DNA from: UBA4736 sp002404015
Lineage (GTDB): Bacteria; Chloroflexota; Dormibacteria; Dormibacterales; Dormibacteraceae
Length of the DNA: 19,072 nucleotides
Direction: 5' to 3'
NCBI GenBank assembly: GCA_036747295.1
Contig: DAIOCN010000038.1
Location: forward strand, 1 to 19,072
Shown here: positions 10,002-16,158 of the stretch, one piece after another
Layout of the letters: each line of letters opens with the position of its first letter
Position numbering within the stretch: the first letter of the stretch is position 1
The notes under the pieces: model-generated
Database searches by the model: none
Told to the model about the DNA's origin: nothing
The model's input: only the letters and a program-made list of their open reading frames with translations
Position numbers and translations under genes: made by a program

Positions 10002-10020
10002 CCTCGACCTCTTTGCCGGC
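9981..10020 (-). repeat. 40-base segment duplicated at the 3' end of the VOC gene (14356-14395)
   Basis: Ungapped comparison with 14356-14395 gives 36 identities in 40, with the first ten bases identical. Read on the minus strand both copies encode nearly the same C-terminal peptide, GKEVEVSAPE here and GNEVEVIAPE in the VOC protein, ending at an aligned TAG. Similarity stops sharply after about 40 bases. The segment overlaps the end of the MaoC gene on the opposite strand. Confidence 0.75.
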
Positions 10021-10107
10021 CTCAGGCCCCGTGTCGGTAGGCGGGGCGGGCTGATCCCATGACTCGCGACGCACATCGACGGGCACGTCGATCTCGTCCC
10101 ATAACAT
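9985..10107 (-). CDS. Possible 40-residue small protein or VOC-gene remnant
   Basis: A short frame begins ATG at 10107 with a good AAGAGG ribosome site seven bases upstream. It encodes an acidic peptide starting MLWDEIDVPVDVRRESWDQ and ending GKEVEVSAPE. It overlaps the convergent MaoC gene by 17 bases. Its last ten residues match the end of the VOC protein at 8 of 10 positions, so the frame is either a small gene that captured this end or the tail of a decayed VOC gene. A hairpin inside it (ATCGACG at 10075-10081 and CGTCGAT at 10086-10092) might act as a terminator for the mct-MaoC message. Nothing else supported is seen between 10108 and the GGDEF gene at 10268. Confidence 0.35.
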   Translation of the reverse strand: MLWDEIDVPVDVRRESWDQPAPPTDTGPEAGKEVEVSAPE

Positions 10108-10267
10108 TGCAAGACCTCTTGAAAACGTTGGTTGGACGTATGCAGAACGGCTCTAAGACGCAGTCGAGCCCGCCCACCATAGTCCCTGCGTCCACGACCC
10201 GCAAGTCGCACTCTCGCGATGGGCGTCGCATCTGAGCGAAGATGAGTTAGGGTCGCGGTCGCAGGGA

Positions 10268-11611
10268 TTGGAGGTCGCGCCCCGGCCGGCATTTCGAGTT
10301 GGTGGCAGGGCAGTGGCCCAGGGAGGGAGAGAACTGGACGACACCCAGCAGCTGGCGGGCACCGAACGGCCTGCTGAGGAGCTGCGCCCGGGACTGCTCA
10401 GGCGTCAGCTGGCGGCCCGGCTCGACCTCGAACCGGAGGCCCTGAACGCCCTGGGAACTGACGCCATGGCCCACCTCCTCGTGGGTATCCGGGACGCGGA
10501 CGCGACCGCGACCGTCGCTCCCTTCCCACGCTCGGTCCAGGCGCCGGCCCCGGACCTCGACCTGGTGCCGCGAGTGCTGCGCGCCGAGCTGGCCGAGCAG
10601 TTGGACCTGGACCCCGCGCGCCTTTCCGCGCTGGGACCGCGGGCCGCGGCGGCGCTTCTCGCCCGTCTGGCCGGGGCAGGCCGCGCGAGCTCCCGGCCGG
10701 CCCCCGGGCGGGCCGCGCCCAGACCTCGGGATGTCGAGCGCCGGGATCTGGTGAACCGCACCCTCAGGGACGAGCTGGCGCGCGAGCTGAACGTGCCGTC
10801 CACGGTGCTGGCCGGCGTGAGCTCGGACGTCGTGGCACTGGCCTTCCACCGGTTGACCCTGATGGCTGCAGAGGTGGTCGCCGAGACCGACCGTTTCGAG
10901 ACCGGCCAGGCCGAACCCGAGCGCCCGCCCGAGCGCCGCGAGCCGATCGGCCGGGTGCTGAGAGAGGAGCTCGCCGGGCGCCTCGGCATCCCCGCCCGGG
11001 AGCTCAGCGGGCTCACCGTCGGGGCGTCCGCGCTCCTCCTTCGCCGCCTGCAGGAGGAGGGACGGCGGACCCGGGCGCTGGAGCAGCAGGCGCGAACCGA
11101 CGAGTTGACCGGCACACTGCGTCGCGAGCCAGGCATGGAGGCACTGCGGGTGGAGATAGGCCGCGCCCGACGGCTGGCCGATTTCAGGTTCGTGGTCGCC
11201 TTTCTCAACGTGGAGGGCCTGGAGGCCGTGAGCGCGGTCCGAGGCCATGCCCGCGCGGATCAGCTCGTGAAGGAGCTCAGCACGGCCATCCTCGGCCGCT
11301 TGAGGGCCCACGACCTGGTCATGCGCTGGGGCGGGGACGAGTTCGTATGCGCGGCGGCCCAGACGGACGCGGATTCTGCCAGGGCCATCTTCGAACAGGT
11401 CCGAACCCAGTTCGAAGCGGCCGCGGACGGCTGCCGGCTGGGGATCGGCGTGTCAGTGCTGGAGGAGGGCGACACGGCCAGCGACCTGGTCCACCGGGCC
11501 GAGCAGAACCTGATCCAGAGCCGCCGTAAGCCAGCCCCGGCGCCCGCCGGCATCGAAGCGGCGAACGGCGGCCTTGCCCCGGTCCGGCCGCGGCCTTGGT
11601 GGCGTCGCTAA
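10268..11611 (+). CDS. GGDEF protein 1: four N-terminal helical repeats plus degenerate diguanylate cyclase domain
   Basis: A protein of up to 447 residues. Residues 39-262 hold four copies of a repeat of about 35 residues, pattern LRxELAxxLxxxPxxLxxLxxxxAxLLLxRL, with the LA dipeptides at 48, 108, 170 and 235. A charged helix (261-276) leads into DELTGTLRR and the GGDEF domain (about 276-418). The signature WGGDEF (354-359) and an inhibitory RxxD site (RAHD, 346-349) are intact. However, the metal-binding aspartate of the DxDxFK motif is N314 and the guanine-binding asparagine is S322, so activity is doubtful; it may be a c-di-GMP/GTP-binding or dimerising partner. No signal peptide or transmembrane segment is seen. 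The start is uncertain: TTG 10268, GTG 10313, or a CTG at 10334 behind GGGAGGGAGA. A close paralogue follows. Confidence 0.85.
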   Translation: MEVAPRPAFRVGGRAVAQGGRELDDTQQLAGTERPAEELRPGLLRRQLAARLDLEPEALNALGTDAMAHLLVGIRDADATATVAPFPRSVQAPAPDLDLVPRVLRAELAEQLDLDPARLSALGPRAAAALLARLAGAGRASSRPAPGRAAPRPRDVERRDLVNRTLRDELARELNVPSTVLAGVSSDVVALAFHRLTLMAAEVVAETDRFETGQAEPERPPERREPIGRVLREELAGRLGIPARELSGLTVGASALLLRRLQEEGRRTRALEQQARTDELTGTLRREPGMEALRVEIGRARRLADFRFVVAFLNVEGLEAVSAVRGHARADQLVKELSTAILGRLRAHDLVMRWGGDEFVCAAAQTDADSARAIFEQVRTQFEAAADGCRLGIGVSVLEEGDTASDLVHRAEQNLIQSRRKPAPAPAGIEAANGGLAPVRPRPWWRR

Positions 11612-11638
11612 GTTGGTCAGCCAGGCCGCTGGACCTCA

Positions 11639-11668
11639 GCCGGCGACCTTGAGACGCGCGTCGCCGGC
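11639..11668 (+). other. Hairpin between the two GGDEF genes
   Basis: Arms GCCGGCGAC (11639-11647) and GTCGCCGGC (11660-11668) pair over nine bases around a 12-base loop, in the 81-base gap between the tandem paralogues. There is no U-tract, so it could be an mRNA processing or stability element, or part of a regulatory site, rather than an intrinsic terminator. The second gene starts 24 bases later. Confidence 0.4.
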
Positions 11669-11692
11669 CGATACCGGTCGGAGCACGGCAGA

Positions 11693-13057
11693 ATGAAGAT
11701 AGTGGCCGATCCGGGGAGCTTGGAGGGGGGCGGGCAGGGGCGCAACTCGATCGTCGCGCAAGCCCTGACGGTGTCGCTCGCCGACCGGCTGCAGGTCCCC
11801 CCCGAGGCCCTTGGCGAGGTCGACCCGCAGACGGCAGCCATCGTCCTCCGCGGCCTCCTGGACTCGTTATCGGAGCCGCCCTACAATCCGATCCTGTCGG
11901 CCGACACGGCCGCCCGGCTGGGCCAGGAGGCGGTGGCGGAGTGCATCCGGCTTCGCTTGGCGGTCGAGCTGGATATCGCCCCCGAGCGGCTGGCGAGCGT
12001 GAGCCTGCTGACCGCCGCTCTGCTTCTGGACCGATTGAGCGGCCGGATGCGGCGGCTCGCCGCGGACGCCGACTCCGGGCCCACGCCGACCGAGCCCCAC
12101 GAGGCGGATGCCAACCTGGTCGAGCGCATCCTCAGCCTGGAGTTCGCGGAGCAGCTCGGCGTGCCCCCGGCGGTGGTCCAGGACGTGCCTGTGGAGGTGG
12201 CGAGCCTGATCCTCCTCCGCCTCGTCCAGATGACCCAGCGGATCCGCGACCTGCGGACCGAGACAGTCCAGGTCCCGAGTGCTGAGCCGCCCGTCCCGGA
12301 GCGTCGGGACACGATCGCCCGCATCATGCGCAACACAATCGCTGGTGACGTCAACCTGCACCCCCGGCTGCTCGGCCATCTCAGCCCGGTGGCGGCCGCG
12401 GTGGTCCTCGCCAAGTTCGCCGAGGACCACCGCGGGCTCAGCGCGGTACGGGCTCAGCTGGCCGTCGACGAGCTGACCGGCACGCTGCGGCGGGTTGCCG
12501 GTCAGGAGGCGCTGGAACGCGAGATCAGGCGGGCTCGGCGGCTCGGCGGGGGTCAGCTGGTGCTCGGTTTCGCGGACGTCGACTCGCTGAAGCGCCGGAA
12601 TGACGAGGCCGGCCATGCGGCCGGCGATGAGCTGCTGAAGACGCTGGCCAACTCGCTGCGCAACCGCTTGCGCGCGTACGACGTGGTGGCGCGCTGGGGC
12701 GGCGACGAGTTCATCTGCATCCTGCCGCAGACGGATGTCGAAGCCGCGGAATCGGTCCTGGCCCAGGTGCTCCAGGAGTTCTCGGAGGCGGCCGGCGGCT
12801 ACAGCTTCACGGTCGGGTTCGCGGCGCTGTCGGATGACGATACCGCCGAGGAGCTGGTCGCCAGGGCGGACGGGGATCTCTACCGCAAGAAGGCTCGCCG
12901 GCCGCCCGGCGGCGAGGCGGCCGCTGTCGAAGCGGTCCCGGCCGAGGCCAGACCCTTGCCCGTAGATGAGCCGCCGCCAGACGCACCGGACGTCGCCGTC
13001 ACTCCGGACCTCCGGAGCGGCGGCCTGGCGAACGCGCTCCGCCGCTTCTTCAGCTGA
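11693..13057 (+). CDS. GGDEF protein 2: four N-terminal helical repeats plus apparently active diguanylate cyclase
   Basis: A 454-residue paralogue of the preceding protein, colinear without gaps (offset 19) from the first repeat to the GGDEF signature. Its four repeats have their key dipeptides at 29, 89, 151 and 216, the same 60/62/65 spacing, with more diverged sequence (for example LADRLQVPPEAL, LAVELDIAPERL, FAEQLGVPPAVV). The GGDEF domain (about 257-402) looks complete: DELTGTLRR, ADVDSLKRRNDEAGHAAGD (294-312) with the metal Asp, Lys, Asn and Asp in place, inhibitory RAYD (327-330), WGGDEF (335-340), and RADGDLYRKK (391-400). It should make c-di-GMP from two GTP in the cytoplasm with product inhibition. 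The repeats probably sense or dimerise, but no ligand is known. The ATG has GGAG nine bases upstream. A proline-rich tail (403-436) ends in the amphipathic LANALRRFFS. Confidence 0.92.
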   Translation: MKIVADPGSLEGGGQGRNSIVAQALTVSLADRLQVPPEALGEVDPQTAAIVLRGLLDSLSEPPYNPILSADTAARLGQEAVAECIRLRLAVELDIAPERLASVSLLTAALLLDRLSGRMRRLAADADSGPTPTEPHEADANLVERILSLEFAEQLGVPPAVVQDVPVEVASLILLRLVQMTQRIRDLRTETVQVPSAEPPVPERRDTIARIMRNTIAGDVNLHPRLLGHLSPVAAAVVLAKFAEDHRGLSAVRAQLAVDELTGTLRRVAGQEALEREIRRARRLGGGQLVLGFADVDSLKRRNDEAGHAAGDELLKTLANSLRNRLRAYDVVARWGGDEFICILPQTDVEAAESVLAQVLQEFSEAAGGYSFTVGFAALSDDDTAEELVARADGDLYRKKARRPPGGEAAAVEAVPAEARPLPVDEPPPDAPDVAVTPDLRSGGLANALRRFFS

Positions 13058-13073
13058 TCGGAGTCGGGGCGGC

Positions 13074-14261
13074 TCAGCAGCCGGCCGTCGGGAGCTCCAG
13101 CGGGCTGGACGCGGCCCGCGCCGGACGGCTGCTGACCACGACCAGGACCGCACTGCGGTAGCTCGCCGGCACGGCGGCCGGCGTGGTCACCTGGATGTGG
13201 TTCCAGCCCGCCGGCGGGGCGAAAACGCCGTTCCCCACGACCTGCTCGGCGCCGGTGCAGCGGTCGAAGGCGTGCACCTCCCAGCCGAAGCTGGGCTGGC
13301 TGCCCAAGCCCGAGTAGCGGATGGAGATCTGGATGCTGCAGGACTGGCCCGGACTGCAGCTCTGGAGTGATGCGGCCTCAACGGCGGCCAGCCCGCCTGC
13401 GGCGGGTGGTCCGTAGTCGGGCAGCGCGTGGACCTCAGCCGGGGTCGGAGTCGCCGGTGGCACCACCGCCAGGGCGGCCGGGCCGGAGGTCGGCGCCGCT
13501 GCCGGGGCCCCGCGAAGGGCACCCTGGCCCGGAAGCTGCAGTCCGAGCCGGGGCGCCCCGACGGCCAGGCAGGCGAGCAAGACCACGCAGGCCGACAGCG
13601 CAGCCAGCGGCCGGGCCCGCGAAGGTCGCGGATCGGCAGCCGGGGCCGATGGCCGCGGCACGGGCAGCGAGAGCGGCCCCAGGGACGGCTCGGACAGCGT
13701 CCGGCGGCTCCCGCTTTCGGCCCGTACGACCAGGCGGCCGATCTCGACCCGGCTGTCCGCGACCCGTTCCGGGTCAGCCAGTCGCGGGACCCGCGCGCGG
13801 AAGCCAAGCTCGGCGACCTGCGGCGTGCGCCCCAGAGCGCCCTGGGCCAGGGCCCGCGCCGCCACGGCGAGCTCGGGCTCGCTGAACTCGACCGGGGCCA
13901 CCCGGCCATCCTCTGCGCCGGAAGCCGTGATGCCGAGCGCCCGGCAGATGACGTCGCCCGCGCCCTGGACGTCGGCGCCGGTGGGCGCCTCCTCCGCGGT
14001 TATCGGCGTCCGGCCAACCAAGGAGACCCTGCCGTCAGTCCCCACCATCACGTTGCGGCTGGTCACGGCGCCGTGCTGGCGGCCGCCCGGTTCCAGCCGC
14101 CGAAGCTCGGCGAACAGCGCGAAAGCCACGGCGACCGCCTCGGCCGCCGTGAGTGGTCCCAGCTCCAGGAGGCGCTCCAGAGACACCCCCGGACCAGGCC
14201 GGATTGGAACCGCCTCCCGTTCCCTCGCGCCGTGGGAACCGAGGGTTTTGAGATTTCTCAT
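13074..14261 (-). CDS. Pseudokinase-like membrane protein with Cys-containing external domain
   Basis: A 395-residue protein of unrecognised function. Residues 27-165 look like the C-terminal part of a Ser/Thr protein kinase: HGAVTSRNVMVGTDGRVSLVG (63-83) resembles the catalytic loop HGDLKPxNxxxxxDGxxxLxDFG, but the catalytic Asp and the DFG Asp are gone, and no glycine loop or VAIK lysine precedes it. A Pro/Arg-rich linker (197-217) is followed by one transmembrane segment (about 218-236), a low-complexity Ala/Pro stretch to about 277, and a probable extracytoplasmic beta domain (305-378) with cysteines 302, 308, 335 and 395. This gives the inside-to-outside topology of PknB-type receptor kinases. 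It converges on the second GGDEF gene with 16 bases between stops, and lies 98 bases downstream of the VOC gene. No ribosome site is clear. Confidence 0.75.
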   Translation of the reverse strand: MRNLKTLGSHGAREREAVPIRPGPGVSLERLLELGPLTAAEAVAVAFALFAELRRLEPGGRQHGAVTSRNVMVGTDGRVSLVGRTPITAEEAPTGADVQGAGDVICRALGITASGAEDGRVAPVEFSEPELAVAARALAQGALGRTPQVAELGFRARVPRLADPERVADSRVEIGRLVVRAESGSRRTLSEPSLGPLSLPVPRPSAPAADPRPSRARPLAALSACVVLLACLAVGAPRLGLQLPGQGALRGAPAAAPTSGPAALAVVPPATPTPAEVHALPDYGPPAAGGLAAVEAASLQSCSPGQSCSIQISIRYSGLGSQPSFGWEVHAFDRCTGAEQVVGNGVFAPPAGWNHIQVTTPAAVPASYRSAVLVVVSSRPARAASSPLELPTAGC

Positions 14262-14355
14262 AGGGTCGTCGCTGGGACCGTCACACGATAGCGCGTGGTC
14301 AGCAAGCCGGCCGGCCGGACTTTGAACAGCCGGCGAACGCCCCCGTCCCCCCCTG

Positions 14356-14395
14356 GACGCTACTCCGGGGCGATGACCTCGACCTCGTTGCCGTC
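14356..14395 (-). repeat. VOC-gene copy of the 40-base segment at 9981-10020
   Basis: This covers the last codons, stop codon and four downstream bases of the VOC gene. It is 36/40 identical to the segment overlapping the MaoC 3' end. The four differences fall at the codons for P (silent), I/S, N/K and D/A, so the frame is kept in both copies. This copy sits in an intact gene and is the likely parental form. Confidence 0.75.
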
Positions 14396-14764
14396 GGGGT
14401 CGTCCACGTAGAAGGTCCGAACTCCCTTCAGCACCGGGTGGCGGCCACCCCTCACCTCCAGGCCCGCCTCGCCGCAGCGCCGCTCCAGGTCCTCGTATCC
14501 ATCACGACTCACGTGGAAAGCCAGGTGGTGGAGCACGCGCGCCGCCTTTTCGCGCGGGAAGGAGCCTTCGCGGTCGGGGTGCGGAACCAGGACGATCATC
14601 TCGGGCACCGGCGGCTCCCCGGGGCTCACGCGCAGGAAGCGGTTGGGCAGCTCGGGCGGCGAGATCACCTCGAAACCGAACAGGTCCCGGTAGAACGCCA
14701 AAGCGCGGTCCATATCGCGGACCCAGAGCACGATCTCGGCCAGGTGCCGGACCGGCGAGGTCAA
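14360..14764 (-). CDS. VOC (glyoxalase/extradiol dioxygenase-fold) protein
   Basis: A 134-residue two-module VOC protein: HLAEIVLWVRDMDRALAFYRDLFGFEV (7-33) is the first beta-alpha-beta unit, LHHLAFHV (78-85) opens the second, and YVDDPDGNEVEV (119-130) is the classical metal-site end, with H80 and E129 as likely metal ligands. The family includes lactoylglutathione lyase, methylmalonyl-CoA epimerase and antibiotic-binding proteins; the sequence does not decide among them, and it lacks specific glyoxalase I or epimerase signatures I could name. The frame is open far upstream, but that part is the antisense-free shadow of the next gene; a TTG at 14764 overlaps the TGA of the methyltransferase-like gene as TTGA, with GGAGG ten bases before it, giving the usual family start and translational coupling. 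Confidence 0.87.
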   Translation of the reverse strand: MTSPVRHLAEIVLWVRDMDRALAFYRDLFGFEVISPPELPNRFLRVSPGEPPVPEMIVLVPHPDREGSFPREKAARVLHHLAFHVSRDGYEDLERRCGEAGLEVRGGRHPVLKGVRTFYVDDPDGNEVEVIAPE

Positions 14765-15744
14765 GCGGCGGCGGCCTCCGCCATCGCCTTCAGGTTGGCG
14801 TCGCGGGCGCGGGGTGGGACCGAGCAGCCGGGGGCGATCAGGACGCCCAGCCCGCCGGTCGCGCTGATCGCGGACTTGACCTCGCGTCCGACCTGGTCGG
14901 GGGTCCCCCGCAGCATGGTCGTGCGCTGGGCGACCCCGCCCATCACGGCCTTGCCCGTCACCTTCCGTCCCGCCTCCAGCGAGGGATTGCCCTGGTTGGC
15001 GGTCGACCAGCTCACGACCGGCACCCGCAGGCTGCGGGCGACCTCCATGTTGATGTGCGAGCCGCAGAGGTGGAGGACATTGAACCAGGCCGCTTCCGGG
15101 AACGAGTCCACGATCCGCTGGTCGAGCGGCAGCAGCAGGCTCGCGTAGACGTCCACCGGCATCGAGTCCGGCGTCGCGTAGCCCGAGATGGCGTAGAAAA
15201 GGCCGGCCGCCCCGTGCTCGACGGAGGCGCGCGCGAAGTCCATCAGCGCATCCCCGATCCGCTCCAGCGCCGGCAGCACCACCTCCGGGTGCTTGCGCAG
15301 CTCGCGGACCACGCGGCGCTTGTCCTTGCCCACCAGGTAGCCGGCGACCGAGATCGGCGAGAAGACGGTCTGCAGGACAGGCACCCGGTCGCCCAGCTCC
15401 TTCACGACCAGGCCGAGGGCCCGCGCCTGCTCGTCGAGCGGCTTGCGGTCGACCTTCAGCGCCCCCCACGACTCCAGGTCGGGAACGGCCGCTTCCAGCA
15501 TCACGGGGCCCTTGAGCCGGTGGCCCGAGGGCTCGTAGCGGTTGCCGAAGGCCTCGGCGAAGAACGTGGCCCGGGGTTGGAACTTCACGAAGTCCCAGCC
15601 ATACCTGCGCTGCCGCTCGACTGTGATCGCGGCGAGCTGCTCGGGCGACCACTCCTCTTTGTAGGTGTGGCCCCAGGCGCCGACCGGCGGATGGTCGGTC
15701 TTGCGGCCGGCGATCGCTGCTTCGACGCGGGCGCGGGAGTCCAC
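14761..15744 (-). CDS. UroD/MtaA-like zinc methyltransferase family protein
   Basis: A 327-residue protein of the uroporphyrinogen decarboxylase superfamily. The beginning, RVEAAIAGRKTDHPPVGAWGH, and internal VLQTVFSPISVAGYLVG are typical. The pattern H225-x-C227 (VLHLCGS) with C307 (APGCSVP) matches the His-x-Cys...Cys zinc site of MtaA/MtbA-type methylcobamide:thiol methyltransferases, whereas true HemE enzymes have no such site and use an N-terminal Arg/Asp pocket that is not evident here. A role in thiol or corrinoid-linked methyl transfer, or demethylation of an unknown substrate, is therefore more likely than haem synthesis, but there is no corrinoid protein next door. Start is GTG at 15744. 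A strong hairpin lies 11 bases upstream, and the VOC gene is coupled downstream. Confidence 0.82.
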   Translation of the reverse strand: MDSRARVEAAIAGRKTDHPPVGAWGHTYKEEWSPEQLAAITVERQRRYGWDFVKFQPRATFFAEAFGNRYEPSGHRLKGPVMLEAAVPDLESWGALKVDRKPLDEQARALGLVVKELGDRVPVLQTVFSPISVAGYLVGKDKRRVVRELRKHPEVVLPALERIGDALMDFARASVEHGAAGLFYAISGYATPDSMPVDVYASLLLPLDQRIVDSFPEAAWFNVLHLCGSHINMEVARSLRVPVVSWSTANQGNPSLEAGRKVTGKAVMGGVAQRTTMLRGTPDQVGREVKSAISATGGLGVLIAPGCSVPPRARDANLKAMAEAAAA

Positions 15745-15753
15745 GCCCAGAGT

Positions 15754-15780
15754 CTAGTGTCCCGCGGAGCGGGACACTGG
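15754..15780 (-). promoter_or_regulatory. Strong hairpin ahead of the methyltransferase-like gene
   Basis: Arms AGTGTCCCGC (15756-15765) and GCGGGACACT (15769-15778) form ten perfect pairs around a GGA loop, and one G-T plus one C-G pair extend the stem. It fills the 52-base gap between the glutaredoxin-like stop and the GTG at 15744. On the minus strand no U-tract follows, so it is either a factor-assisted terminator, an mRNA stability or attenuation element, or a palindromic protein-binding site. Confidence 0.55.
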
Positions 15781-15796
15781 GCGGGCGGTTAGGCGA

Positions 15797-16036
15797 TCAG
15801 CAGCCGATCCAGCCGACCATCTGGTCGACTCGGGCCCGGTCCATGCCGCGCACGATGCGGCTCTTGTCGATCACCAGGAGCGGCAGGATCTGGCCGTCGA
15901 TGTCCTCCCACTCGGTGCGGGCTCCGGCGTCGCCATCCACCGTGCGGAGACGGTAGTCGATGCCGATCGACTGCAGGTACTCCCGCATCGCCAGGGAGTC
16001 CGCGCAGCCATCCTTGCAGTAGATGACAACGTCCAT
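15797..16036 (-). CDS. Monothiol (CxxS) glutaredoxin-like protein
   Basis: A 79-residue thioredoxin-fold protein: strand MDVVIYC, active site C11-A-D-S14 on the first helix, an extra Cys at position 7, a likely cis-proline at P52 (ILPLLVI) and the usual terminal helix MDRARVDQMVGWIG. The CxxS motif suggests a monothiol mechanism (deglutathionylation-like or mycothiol/bacillithiol-linked), or a structural or Fe-S role; the thiol partner is unknown. The frame is open for 33 more codons upstream, but the ATG at 16036 gives a canonical glutaredoxin N-terminus and sits six bases from a good promoter, so a leaderless message is likely. The upstream extension has a different, less GC-rich composition and shows no homology I recognise. 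Confidence 0.8.
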   Translation of the reverse strand: MDVVIYCKDGCADSLAMREYLQSIGIDYRLRTVDGDAGARTEWEDIDGQILPLLVIDKSRIVRGMDRARVDQMVGWIGC

Positions 16037-16042
16037 ATCAGC

Positions 16043-16071
16043 ATTCGACCAGTGTCCATTCAGGAAGTCAA
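16043..16071 (-). promoter_or_regulatory. Promoter of the glutaredoxin-like gene
   Basis: On the minus strand the -35 box TTGACT (16066-16071) and -10 box TCGAAT (16043-16048) are separated by the ideal 17 bases. The -10 ends six bases before the ATG at 16036, so the transcript would begin at or just inside the coding start. Confidence 0.55.
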
Positions 16072-16143
16072 TCGTCAGGCCCCACCTATAGAAACATTCA
16101 ATGGCGCCATAGAACCGAGCAGGGGTCGCCCCCACACCGGAGC

Positions 16144-16149
16144 TATGAT
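16144..16149 (+). promoter_or_regulatory. -10 box upstream of the glycolate oxidase gene cluster
   Basis: TATGAT matches the consensus at five of six positions and ends nine bases before the ATG at 16159, again pointing to a very short or absent leader. No recognisable -35 is found 16-18 bases upstream. Bases 16072-16143 form the divergent promoter region shared with the glutaredoxin-like gene. Confidence 0.45.
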
Positions 16150-16158
16150 CGAGCCCTG

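Noticed and set aside
14262..14359. GGCCGG-rich palindromes in the gap between the VOC and pseudokinase-like genes as a terminator
   Set aside because: Short overlapping CCGGCCGG repeats can pair in several ways, but none gives a clear stem with a U-tract, so I do not list it as a feature. Nothing else is seen in this 98-base gap.
14765..15652. Large upstream extension of the VOC frame, giving a 430-residue protein
   Set aside because: The extension is an off-frame translation of the UroD/MtaA-like gene and lacks domain patterns; the TTGA overlap explains the true start.
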